Positions 49,458-57,409 of a stretch of DNA of 64,000 nucleotides are shown one piece after another. Every line of letters begins with the position of its first letter. The first letter of the stretch is position 1. The notes under the pieces were generated by a model. It was not told the DNA's origin. It searched no databases and saw nothing but the letters and a program-made list of their open reading frames with translations. Origin of the DNA: Oscillospiraceae bacterium. Its GTDB lineage: Bacteria; Bacillota; Clostridia; Oscillospirales; Ruminococcaceae. The stretch covers positions 103,549 to 167,548 of the forward strand of contig JAFUWN010000005.1 in the NCBI GenBank assembly GCA_017483465.1, written 5' to 3'. Both the position numbers and the translations under genes were made by a program.

Positions 49458-50864
49458 ATGCTCACCGGAGAACCGTTTATCCCTTTGAATATCACTGTTC
49501 ATCTCGGAGCACCGGATGAAGATGCCCCCAATATTACGATTCCGTTTCCGGATTATATCAAGAATGTCGCATCCAGTGAAATTTATCCTACCTGGCCGGA
49601 AACATCTCTCAGGGCAAATATCTATGCCATCACTTCTTTTGCTCTGAACAGAATCTATACAGAATGGTACAGATCAAGAGGCTATCCGTTTGATATTACT
49701 TCTCTGACACAGTATGATCAGAAATTTATTGAAGGCCGTGAAATCTATGATAATATTTCTCAGCTTGTCGATGAATTATTTGATGATTATATCCGGCGTG
49801 AAAACAGAATCGAGCCTCTGTTTGCCGCATTCTGCAACGGTACGACAGTGACATGCAGCGGCCTTTCTCAATGGGGAACTGTCGAACTGGCAAAACAGGG
49901 GCTTCTGCCTTATGAAATTCTGCAATATTACTATGGAGATGATATCAACATCGTGAAAAATGCACCTGTCCGGACAAATACACCGTCTTTTCCCGGAATG
50001 ACACTTGTGCCCGGCATGTCCTCTCCGGCGGTTCAGACGGCACAGATTCAGCTCAACCGGATTTCGGGAAATTATCCGGCCATTCCGAAAATTCCGGATG
50101 CCAACGGCGTTTTTGATTCTGCCACAGAAAACACTGTCAGAGCCTTTCAGAAAGTTTTCAATCTGCCTCAGACCGGAACAATTGATAAAGCAACATGGTA
50201 TAAAATAGAATATATCTATACCAGTGTAAAACGTCTTGCCGAACTCGATTCCGAAGGCATCTCCCCCGGAGAATTCCCGACACAGTTTCAGGAAACACTT
50301 ACAGAAAATATGCAGAACGAACAAGTCAGGGGATTACAGTATTTTCTTGCTGTCATCGGAGCTTATTATGAATCCGTCCAGCCGCTTCAGATTACCGGAA
50401 TTTATGACGAACAGACGGAAATCTCTGTCCGGTCATTTCAGAAATTATTCGGCCTTCCGCAGACAGGTGTTGTAAACGAACAAACCTGGGATGATATTTA
50501 CCGTGCTTATGCCGGCATTGTCGAATCTATTCCCGTTGAGGCAGCAGGCTATGTTCCTATTCCTTATCCCGGTACGGTCTTGCAGGAAGGCGTTACCAGC
50601 GAATATGTCAGAATTTTACAGGAATATCTGACGTTTATTCATGATACGATTCCGGAGATTCCTCCCGTCCGGAATACCGGTTATTTCGGCCCCCTGACAA
50701 GAGCTTCCGTAACTGCATTCCAGAGATATGCCGGACTTCCTCAAAACGGTGCTGTCGGGGTTGTAACATGGGATGCAATCAGCGGTCTGTATTCTGATCT
50801 CAGATTCGGCTATGAAAAACGGCCTTATCAGGCTCCGGGCTATATCATCAGAAGCGAGGCGTAA
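49458..50864 (+). CDS. SpoIID-like protein with three peptidoglycan-binding domains
   Basis: A 468-residue protein. Residues 10-165 resemble the SpoIID/LytB domain (TWPETSLRANIYAITSFALN, CSGLSQWGTVELAKQG and EILQYYYGDD). Three PG_binding_1 repeats follow, recognised by VRAFQKVFNLPQTGTIDKAT, SVRSFQKLFGLPQTGVVNEQ and SVTAFQRYAGLPQNGAVG. SpoIID is a lytic transglycosylase involved in forespore engulfment; the domain's catalytic Glu could not be confirmed. No signal peptide is evident, so it may be released in the mother cell or exported by another route. It begins 2 bases after the preceding stop. Confidence 0.75.
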   Translation: MLTGEPFIPLNITVHLGAPDEDAPNITIPFPDYIKNVASSEIYPTWPETSLRANIYAITSFALNRIYTEWYRSRGYPFDITSLTQYDQKFIEGREIYDNISQLVDELFDDYIRRENRIEPLFAAFCNGTTVTCSGLSQWGTVELAKQGLLPYEILQYYYGDDINIVKNAPVRTNTPSFPGMTLVPGMSSPAVQTAQIQLNRISGNYPAIPKIPDANGVFDSATENTVRAFQKVFNLPQTGTIDKATWYKIEYIYTSVKRLAELDSEGISPGEFPTQFQETLTENMQNEQVRGLQYFLAVIGAYYESVQPLQITGIYDEQTEISVRSFQKLFGLPQTGVVNEQTWDDIYRAYAGIVESIPVEAAGYVPIPYPGTVLQEGVTSEYVRILQEYLTFIHDTIPEIPPVRNTGYFGPLTRASVTAFQRYAGLPQNGAVGVVTWDAISGLYSDLRFGYEKRPYQAPGYIIRSEA

Positions 50865-50868
50865 TTTT

Positions 50869-51378
50869 ATGGCATATACACAAGAACAGAAAAAAGCTCA
50901 TATTCTGGAATTACAGAAATATCTGAATGCTGTTTCTTATTATCATCCGGAAATTCCCTGTGTACTTCCGACCGGAATCTATGACGAAAAAACAGAAACT
51001 GCCGTCAGAGTATTTCAGAAACGCTACCGTCTGACAGAAACCGGAGAAACTAATCAGGCTACCTGGGATAAAATCGTTTCTGTTTATCTCTCTGATCAAA
51101 AAAGCAAGCCTCAGCCGCTGGAAGCCTTTCCGGTCAGAAAAAATACAATTCTGCGGATGGGCGATGCCTGTTTCACAGTAGCTGTAATACAGACTGTTCT
51201 CATGGAACTTTCCAAAAAATACAGTAATCTTCCCTGTATATCCGTTACGGGAAATTATGATGCCGATACTGTCCGGGCAGTTCAGCTTTTTCAGAATATG
51301 TGTGCTCTGCCTGTGACCGGAGAAACAGACTGCCATACCTGGAACATGCTCGCACAGGCCGGCTGTGATCTGCGGTAA
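50869..51378 (+). CDS. Protein with two peptidoglycan-binding domains
   Basis: A 169-residue protein made of two PG_binding_1 repeats (TAVRVFQKRYRLTETGETNQ and TVRAVQLFQNMCALPVTGET), joined by a linker with RMGDACFTVAVIQTVLMEL. No signal peptide or catalytic domain is present. It is closely similar in repeat style to the preceding gene and follows it after only 4 bases, so both probably come from a shared unit. ATG 50869 is chosen (GCGAGG upstream). Confidence 0.75.
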   Translation: MAYTQEQKKAHILELQKYLNAVSYYHPEIPCVLPTGIYDEKTETAVRVFQKRYRLTETGETNQATWDKIVSVYLSDQKSKPQPLEAFPVRKNTILRMGDACFTVAVIQTVLMELSKKYSNLPCISVTGNYDADTVRAVQLFQNMCALPVTGETDCHTWNMLAQAGCDLR

Positions 51379-51402
51379 TTCAAATCTAGGATTCAGAATT
51401 GC

Positions 51403-51431
51403 TTGACATTTCTGAAAAAATATGCTATACT
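51403..51431 (+). promoter_or_regulatory. SigA-type promoter of the 51476 gene
   Basis: TTGACA (51403-51408) and TATACT (51426-51431) are separated by 17 bp. Confidence 0.8.
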
Positions 51432-51475
51432 AACTTATAAATCAGAGAAATATCCGGAAAAGAGGAGGAAAATTG

Positions 51476-52036
51476 ATGAAAATATATGAAGAAGAATTAG
51501 CTAAATGCAGTCAGAATATGATCCATATCCAATTGGATAATGATACAATGAAAAAAATAAATAATTTTGTAAACGAGGTAGTGCTTGCTAAGAAAAATGA
51601 AGCACATCATAAAAAAGATTCTTCTAAGGAACATAAACGCTTCACCACCGGGATGATGGGAGAATGTGCAATCGTAAAATATTATGGCTATGATATAGAT
51701 AAAACGATAGACTGGACTGTCGGAGAATCTACTTTGTACGATCATGCAGATCTGAGAGCTCTTGGACTGAATGTCGGTGTCAAGGCAAGTGCTATGGGAA
51801 ATTTTCCGCTTGTACACAAAAAAGCAAAGCATCCTGAAATTATCTGCGTCAGAAAAGAGCCTGATATTGTTATCATTTGCGGACTGGCTACAGAGGACAT
51901 TCTGAATTTCTATCAGGATGATACATTGGTCCTGACACCTCAGGCACTGGGAAGAAAAACAGCATTTTACGGATATGAAGCCCTTCTTCCTCTGCCTGCA
52001 CTGGAAGAATTAAAAAAACGCTATCCAATCAGATAA
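51476..52036 (+). CDS. Possible PD-(D/E)XK-fold protein, unknown
   Basis: A 186-residue cytoplasmic protein. TTGMMGECAIVKYYGYD has a Glu on a helix, and DHADLRALGLNVGVKAS has an Asp and a strand ending Val-Lys, in the order expected for a PD-(D/E)XK nuclease core. The remaining strands (IICVRKEPDIVIICGLA) and the C-terminal helix fit. The gene has its own promoter and terminator, and is flanked by unrelated genes, which fits an accessory or phage/defence-type gene. No family was recognised with confidence. Confidence 0.5.
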   Translation: MKIYEEELAKCSQNMIHIQLDNDTMKKINNFVNEVVLAKKNEAHHKKDSSKEHKRFTTGMMGECAIVKYYGYDIDKTIDWTVGESTLYDHADLRALGLNVGVKASAMGNFPLVHKKAKHPEIICVRKEPDIVIICGLATEDILNFYQDDTLVLTPQALGRKTAFYGYEALLPLPALEELKKRYPIR

Positions 52037-52054
52037 CATATCAGCCGAAAAAAT

Positions 52055-52086
52055 AAATTCCCTCTTTCTGCAAGAGGGAATTTTTA
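52055..52086 (+). terminator. Terminator of the 51476 gene
   Basis: AAATTCCCTCT/AGAGGGAATTT (52055-52065 with 52073-52083), followed by T-rich sequence. Confidence 0.85.
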
Positions 52087-52090
52087 TTTC

Positions 52091-52119
52091 TTGACATCAT
52101 GCCAAAAATATGATATAAT
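52091..52119 (+). promoter_or_regulatory. SigA-type promoter of the paaK-ior operon
   Basis: TTGACA (52091-52096) and TATAAT (52114-52119) are 17 bp apart. A leader of about 105 bases precedes the paaK start at 52233; nothing like a known riboswitch was recognised in it. Confidence 0.8.
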
Positions 52120-52232
52120 AAAAATAGTCATGCAAAATGCTAAGTTTATTCGATTCTGTCTATCGAAAAACTATGTTTTATGCACAAAAGTATTAAAGCA
52201 TTAAAATCAAAGAAAGTGAAGTGAAGTGTTCC

Positions 52233-53540
52233 ATGTTTTTTCAGAAAGACATTGAAACCATGTCCCGTCAGGAAATCGAAGCTTTACAGCTCGAACGCCT
52301 GAAACATCAGGTACAGTACTGTATGGATAATGTGCCTTTTTATCATAAAAGGCTGACCGAAGCCGGCGTGACTGCCGATAAAATCAAGACATTATCTGAT
52401 ATTCAGTATATCCCCTATACAACAAAAACAGATATTCGTGATAATTATCCGTATGGCCTGTTTGCAAAACCTATGAAAGAAATTGTCAGAATCCATGCTT
52501 CCAGCGGTACAACCGGAAAACCTACTGTTGTCGGCTATACCAGAAATGATCTGAATAACTGGAGTGACTGTGTGGCTCGTCTGTGTGCGGCTGTCGGAGT
52601 CAATGATAGCGATATTGCACAGATTTCATTCGGCTATGGATTATTTACAGGTGCTCTCGGTCTGCATTACGGACTGGAAAAACTCGGCTGTGCGGTAATT
52701 CCGATTTCTTCCGGCAATACTCAGAAACAAGCTATGATTCTGAAAGATTTTCAAACAAGCGTTCTGATCAGTACGCCGTCCTATGCTATGTATATGAGTG
52801 AAGTCGCTCATGAAATGGGAATCTCTAATGATGAATTAAAATTAAGAATCGGCCTGTTCGGTTCGGAAGGCTGTACCGATGCTTTAAGAGACAAGATTGA
52901 AAAAGGCTTCGGCTTGTTCTCTACAGATAACTACGGTATGAGCGAATTAATGGGGCCGGGAGTCTCCGGCGAATGCGAATACAGATGCGGTCTGCATTTT
53001 GCAGAAGATCATTTCTTACCGGAAGTTATCAACAGTGAAACCGGAGAAGTTCTCCCCAGAGGCGAAAAAGGCGAACTCGTTGTAACAACTCTCACAAAAG
53101 AGGGAATTCCGCTGCTCCGCTACAGAACAAAAGATATTACCAGAATTCATTATGAAAAATGCAAATGCGGCCGTACTCATGCCCGTATGGAAAAAGTACA
53201 GGGTCGGAGTGATGATATGCTCAAAATCCGTGGCGTGAATGTCTTCCCGTCTCAGATTGAAAGCGTTATGGCAAATATCGAGGGTATCTCTCCTCATTAT
53301 GAATTAATCCTGACAAGAAAAAATTATACAGATTATCTCGAAGTCAGAATTGAAATCATTGATGAATCTCTGCTTGAAAAACTGGAAAATCTTGAGGCTC
53401 TCCGGAAAGAAGCCGCTGACAAGCTCAAGACCGTTCTGGGAATTCAGGCCAAAGTGACTCTTGTTGCTCCCAAGTCCATTCAGCGTTATGAAGGCAAGGC
53501 AAGACGTATTATCGACAAGAGAAACGAAAGTGAAAATTAA
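52233..53540 (+). CDS. paaK: Phenylacetate-CoA ligase
   Basis: PaaK activates phenylacetate (or related aryl acids) to the CoA thioester with ATP. The 435 residues have the adenylate-forming motifs: HASSGTTGKPTVVGYT (P-loop type), FGYGLFTGALGLHYG, DNYGMSELMGPGVSGEC and the hinge/C-terminal GRSDDMLKIRGVNVFPSQIE. Paired with iorAB, it probably uses arylacetates or arylacetyl-CoA made from aromatic amino acids. ATG 52233 begins the conserved FFQKDIETMSRQE. Confidence 0.93.
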   Translation: MFFQKDIETMSRQEIEALQLERLKHQVQYCMDNVPFYHKRLTEAGVTADKIKTLSDIQYIPYTTKTDIRDNYPYGLFAKPMKEIVRIHASSGTTGKPTVVGYTRNDLNNWSDCVARLCAAVGVNDSDIAQISFGYGLFTGALGLHYGLEKLGCAVIPISSGNTQKQAMILKDFQTSVLISTPSYAMYMSEVAHEMGISNDELKLRIGLFGSEGCTDALRDKIEKGFGLFSTDNYGMSELMGPGVSGECEYRCGLHFAEDHFLPEVINSETGEVLPRGEKGELVVTTLTKEGIPLLRYRTKDITRIHYEKCKCGRTHARMEKVQGRSDDMLKIRGVNVFPSQIESVMANIEGISPHYELILTRKNYTDYLEVRIEIIDESLLEKLENLEALRKEAADKLKTVLGIQAKVTLVAPKSIQRYEGKARRIIDKRNESEN

Positions 53541-53564
53541 TTGTTTTTGGAGGATTTTTATTAT

Positions 53565-55301
53565 ATGAAAGAATTACTGATCGGCAATGCTGCTGTTGCC
53601 CGTGGATTATATGAAGCCGGTGTACAGGTAGTTTCCAGCTATCCGGGTACGCCAAGTACAGAAATTACAGAATTCGCTGCTACTTATGATGACATCTACT
53701 GCGAATGGGCACCTAATGAAAAAGTCGCTATGGAAGCCGCATTCGGTGCATCTCTGCGAGGTGTCCGGACTGCCTGTGCCATGAAGCATGTAGGCCTGAA
53801 TGTTGCCGCTGATCCGTTGTTTACATTGTCTTATACCGGTGTGACCGGAGGTCTTGTTGTCTGTGTCGCTGATGACCCCGGAATGCATTCTTCTCAGAAT
53901 GAACAAGACTCCCGTCATTATGCCATCGGTGCAAAAGTGCCTATGCTAGAACCGGCGGATTCTTCTGAATGTAAAGAATTTGCAAAGCTTGCTTTTGAAA
54001 TCTCTGAAAAATTTGATACCCCTTGTCTGCTCCGGATGTGTACCAGAATTGCTCATGCTCAGAGCGTTGTAGAGCTTGAAGATCGTGTCGTTCCGGAATG
54101 TCCTGCTTATGAGAAAAATCCGGCAAAATATATTATGGCTCCTGCCAATGCGATCAAGCGTCATCCGGTTGTCGAGGAACGTACCAGAAAATTAACGGAA
54201 TATGCTGAAACGGCAAGTGTCAACAGAATCGAAATCGGCGGAACTCAGATTGGTATTATTACTTCCGGTGCATGTTATCAGTATGTCAAGGAAGTTTTCG
54301 GTGATGCTGTCAGCATTCTGAAATTAGGTATGGTCAATCCGCTTCCGGTACAGAAGATCAAAGCATTCGCTCAGAAAGTCGATAAACTCTATGTTGTCGA
54401 AGAATTAGACGGCATTATCGAAAGCCATTGCAAAAATATTGGTGTCAATGTAATCGGCAAGGAATTATTCACGCCTCTCGGTGAATACTCTCAGAAGAGC
54501 ATTGCCGCTGCATTCGGACTGCCTGCAAAAGAAACAGTTACTCCGGATACTGCTGTTCCGATGCGTCCGCCTGTGATGTGTTCCGGGTGTCCGCATCGTG
54601 GAATGTTCTATGTATTATCTAAAAATAAAATTACAGTTCTTGGCGATATCGGATGCTATACTCTGGGTTCTGCCGCTCCGCTGTGTGCTCTGGATTCTAC
54701 GCTTTGCATGGGTGCTTCCATCTCCGGACTGCATGGCTATAACAAGGCTTCCAAAGGCGAGACGGAAAATAAATCCGTTGCAGTCATTGGTGATTCGACT
54801 TTTATGCATTCCGGTATGACAGGCCTTGCGAATATCGCTTATAACGGCTCTAACTCAACTGTGATTATTTTAGATAACTCTATCACTGGTATGACAGGTC
54901 ATCAGCAGAATCCGACAACCGGTTATAATATCAAGGGCGATCCGGCGACTAAGATTGATTTAGAGGCTCTCTGTCATGCACTCGGTATCAACAGAGTCAG
55001 AGTTGTTGACCCTTACAATCTTGATGAATGCGAAAAGGCTGTCAAGGAAGAATTAGCAGTTGCTGAACCCTCTGTGATTATTTCCCGCCGTCCGTGCGTA
55101 TTACTAAAATACGTCAAGCCGAAAAAGCCTGTTGTTGTCAATAAAGACAAATGCAGAAGCTGTAAACGCTGTATGAAACTCGGCTGTCCGTCCGTTCATA
55201 TCGATGCTGACGGCAAGGCCGGTATTGATAATACTCTCTGCGTTGGATGCGGAGTTTGTGAACAGCTCTGTCCGTTCGATGCGATTCATGACGGAGAATA
55301 A
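53565..55301 (+). CDS. iorA: Indolepyruvate ferredoxin oxidoreductase, alpha subunit
   Basis: IorA carries the thiamine pyrophosphate and ferredoxin domains of indolepyruvate:ferredoxin oxidoreductase, which converts aryl-pyruvates to aryl-acetyl-CoA. The 578 residues contain GNAAVARGLYEAGVQVVSSYPG, VCADDPGMHSSQNEQDSR-like segment VADDPGMHSSQNEQDSR, the TPP-binding GDIGCYTLGSAAPLCALDS and two [4Fe-4S] motifs near the C-terminus: CRSCKRCMKLGCPSV and CVGCGVCEQLCPFDA. ATG 53565 is preceded by GGAGG. It follows paaK by 24 bases. Confidence 0.95.
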   Translation: MKELLIGNAAVARGLYEAGVQVVSSYPGTPSTEITEFAATYDDIYCEWAPNEKVAMEAAFGASLRGVRTACAMKHVGLNVAADPLFTLSYTGVTGGLVVCVADDPGMHSSQNEQDSRHYAIGAKVPMLEPADSSECKEFAKLAFEISEKFDTPCLLRMCTRIAHAQSVVELEDRVVPECPAYEKNPAKYIMAPANAIKRHPVVEERTRKLTEYAETASVNRIEIGGTQIGIITSGACYQYVKEVFGDAVSILKLGMVNPLPVQKIKAFAQKVDKLYVVEELDGIIESHCKNIGVNVIGKELFTPLGEYSQKSIAAAFGLPAKETVTPDTAVPMRPPVMCSGCPHRGMFYVLSKNKITVLGDIGCYTLGSAAPLCALDSTLCMGASISGLHGYNKASKGETENKSVAVIGDSTFMHSGMTGLANIAYNGSNSTVIILDNSITGMTGHQQNPTTGYNIKGDPATKIDLEALCHALGINRVRVVDPYNLDECEKAVKEELAVAEPSVIISRRPCVLLKYVKPKKPVVVNKDKCRSCKRCMKLGCPSVHIDADGKAGIDNTLCVGCGVCEQLCPFDAIHDGE

Positions 55302-55330
55302 CTGAAATCTGTCCGGAAGGGGGCGGTTTT

Positions 55331-55810
55331 ATGACATTGGATAGTATCCGTTTGATTCTGCCATTTCTGATAGGGATTGTATTCTTGATCAATATGCTTA
55401 TCAATATCGTTCCGGTTTACAGAAAGGCGAAACAATCCGGCATTCTGAAATTTCATCTCCGGCACGGCAGATTTTATTATATTCTCTGTGCGGTCGGCAT
55501 TTTCTGTGAAATGATAGCGATAGTCAGCTATCTGAAAACAAACGACTTATGGCATGTAATCTCTTGTATCGGCTATATTCTGATGATAACTGCTTGTGCG
55601 GTCTCTGCAATGGGCTATATCACAAATGACGGCTGGTACGGTATTTTAGATAAACATCCTCAAAAAATCGTCAGCAAAACCGGAAATCATGAACTCTGGT
55701 TCTATTTTGCAGGAAGCAAAAATAATGATTTGTTTCTGCATATCCCCGATACTCCGCAAAACAGACAGAAATTCAGAAATTTATTAACCAGGAAAGAAGA
55801 AGTTTTATGA
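55331..55810 (+). CDS. Small membrane protein in the iorAB operon
   Basis: A 159-residue protein with about three TM segments (IRLILPFLIGIVFLINMLIN, YYILCAVGIFCEMIAIV, ISCIGYILMITACAVSAMGY) and a basic cytoplasmic tail. No family recognised. It lies between iorA and iorB and overlaps the next gene by 4 bases (ATGA), which suggests the operon has been extended rather than split by a recent insertion. Confidence 0.55.
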   Translation: MTLDSIRLILPFLIGIVFLINMLINIVPVYRKAKQSGILKFHLRHGRFYYILCAVGIFCEMIAIVSYLKTNDLWHVISCIGYILMITACAVSAMGYITNDGWYGILDKHPQKIVSKTGNHELWFYFAGSKNNDLFLHIPDTPQNRQKFRNLLTRKEEVL

Positions 55811-56190
55811 CAGATAAAAAAGAACTCGCTGTAAATTACAAGCATAACGGCAATAACTGCTGTCAGGCGGTTCTGCTCGCATTTGCTGATGAACTTGATT
55901 TATCAGAAGAACAACTCCGGCAGATGGGGGCGGCATTCGGTGCAGGTATGGGCTGTATGGAAGCTACCTGCGGTGCTCTCTGCGGAGCAGAAATGCTCCT
56001 TGGTCTGAAACAGTTTCAGGGCAGACCTGTGTTAAGTACTGCAAAACAGATTCATCAGGATTTTACTCAGAAATGCGGTGCATCAATCTGTAAAGATCTG
56101 AAAGGCATCGAAACAGGTACTATGCTCTGTTCCTGTGATGACTGTGTGAGAAATGCAGTCGAATCGGCTGAAAAATATATTTTTAATTAA
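55807..56190 (+). CDS. C_GCAxxG_C_C family protein
   Basis: A 127-residue protein with the family signature, NCCQAVLLAFADELD, and GAGMGCMEATCGALCGAEMLL near residue 55, then CGASICKDLKG and CSCDDCVRNAV. The conserved Cys may bind metal or an Fe-S cluster. The function is unknown; many relatives sit near redox or keto-acid genes. It starts in an overlap with the preceding membrane protein. Confidence 0.85.
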   Translation: MTDKKELAVNYKHNGNNCCQAVLLAFADELDLSEEQLRQMGAAFGAGMGCMEATCGALCGAEMLLGLKQFQGRPVLSTAKQIHQDFTQKCGASICKDLKGIETGTMLCSCDDCVRNAVESAEKYIFN

Positions 56191-56207
56191 TCAGGAGGAA
56201 ATTTTTC

Positions 56208-56780
56208 ATGAATACAAAAGGCATTGTCATTGCCGGCGTCGGCGGACAGGGTTCTCTGCTCGCCAGCAAACTGCTCGGCAGAGTGCTCGTCAATGAAGGC
56301 TATGATATTAAAGTTTCAGAAGTTCACGGCATGAGTCAGAGAGGCGGCTCTGTCATCACCTATGTCAGATACGGCGATAAAGTCTATTCTCCGGTAGTAC
56401 AGTCCGGCGAAGCAGATTATATTATTTCGTTCGAGAGAATCGAAGCCGCAAGATATGCCCATCTGCTGAAAAAGGGCGGTGTGATTATCACTAACACACA
56501 GAGAATCGACCCGATGCCCGTCATCACAGGAGCGGCGGAATATCCGGAAAATATTCTTGATGAGCTGACTGCAAAAGGCGTGCAGATCGAAGCAATGGAT
56601 GCTCTGACTCTGGCAGAAGAAGCAGGTTCTTCCAAAGCTGTAAATATTGTTCTTATGGGTCAGCTGGCAAAGCATTTCCATATCGAGTATGATAAATGGA
56701 TTGAAGCTCTGGAACAGACCGTCAAGCCGAAATTTGTGGAATTAAATAAAAAGGCATTCAAGCTCGGTTATGAATTTTAA
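56208..56780 (+). CDS. iorB: Indolepyruvate ferredoxin oxidoreductase, beta subunit
   Basis: IorB is the gamma-like subunit that completes the IOR enzyme. The 190 residues have the Rossmann-like GVGGQGSLLASKLLGRVLV, SEVHGMSQRGGSVITYVRYG and VQSGEADYIISFERIEAARY typical of the family. It is separated from iorA by two small genes. Start ATG 56208 has TCAGGAGG upstream. Confidence 0.95.
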   Translation: MNTKGIVIAGVGGQGSLLASKLLGRVLVNEGYDIKVSEVHGMSQRGGSVITYVRYGDKVYSPVVQSGEADYIISFERIEAARYAHLLKKGGVIITNTQRIDPMPVITGAAEYPENILDELTAKGVQIEAMDALTLAEEAGSSKAVNIVLMGQLAKHFHIEYDKWIEALEQTVKPKFVELNKKAFKLGYEF

Positions 56781-56820
56781 TAATTAAATTATTATATATT
56801 TTATTAAAGGAGGAATTTTT

Positions 56821-57249
56821 ATGACAGCAAATCAGCTCTCTATCTTCATGGAGAACAAACCCGGTCAGCTTGTCAAAGTGACCGAAGAACTCAAGGAAAC
56901 CGGCATTGACATCCGTGCGATGTCTCTGGCAGATACGAAAGATTTTGGTATCGTCCGGATGATTGTCAGCGACTGCGATAAAGCTCAGGCCGCTCTCAGA
57001 GCTAAGGGCTTTATGTCGACAATCACAAAAGTACTGTGTGTGGCTATGAACGATACCCCCGGCGGACTCAGTGCCGTAACAAAGCTGCTGGCCGAAGCAC
57101 AGGTCAATATTGATTATCTCTATGCCTGCATTACTGTAGTCGGCAAAGATGCCTATATTGTCATGCATGTGGATGATGAGAAAAAAGCCGCTGAAATCCT
57201 GACCAAAGCCGGTGTCAAGTTAGTATCTGACTTACAGACGGTAGTCTGA
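56821..57249 (+). CDS. Double ACT-domain protein
   Basis: A 142-residue protein consisting of two ACT domains: NQLSIFMENKPGQLVKVTEE and VAMNDTPGGLSAVTKLLAEA. ACT repeats bind amino acids and regulate the enzymes they sit next to. In this operon it probably senses an aromatic amino acid or keto acid for PaaK/IorAB. A strong AAAGGAGG precedes ATG 56821, and the terminator follows. Confidence 0.88.
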   Translation: MTANQLSIFMENKPGQLVKVTEELKETGIDIRAMSLADTKDFGIVRMIVSDCDKAQAALRAKGFMSTITKVLCVAMNDTPGGLSAVTKLLAEAQVNIDYLYACITVVGKDAYIVMHVDDEKKAAEILTKAGVKLVSDLQTVV

Positions 57250-57262
57250 ATACCGGGTCTCT

Positions 57263-57294
57263 GCCTCTGTGTGATCTGCACAGAGGCTTTTTTT
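57263..57294 (+). terminator. Terminator of the paaK-iorAB-ACT operon
   Basis: GCCTCTGTG/CACAGAGGC (57263-57271 with 57279-57287) followed by TTTTTTT. Confidence 0.9.
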
Positions 57295-57360
57295 ATCATA
57301 AAATTTAAAAATTTCAGTAAAAACTATGTAAAAACTATTCCATTTTTAAAAATTTTGTGC

Positions 57361-57366
57361 TATAAT
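57361..57366 (+). promoter_or_regulatory. Candidate -10 of ppk1
   Basis: TATAAT at 57361-57366 with an extended TGTGC just upstream. The -35 is weak (TATTCC near 57338), typical of an extended -10 promoter. ATG 57410 follows. Confidence 0.45.
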
Positions 57367-57409
57367 AAAACTAATATTAATCTGAAACTCAGAATGGAGG
57401 CAGTTACTT

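Noticed and set aside
52120-52232. Possible riboswitch in the paaK leader
   Set aside because: The 110-base leader shows no known riboswitch pattern or clear terminator/antiterminator pair.
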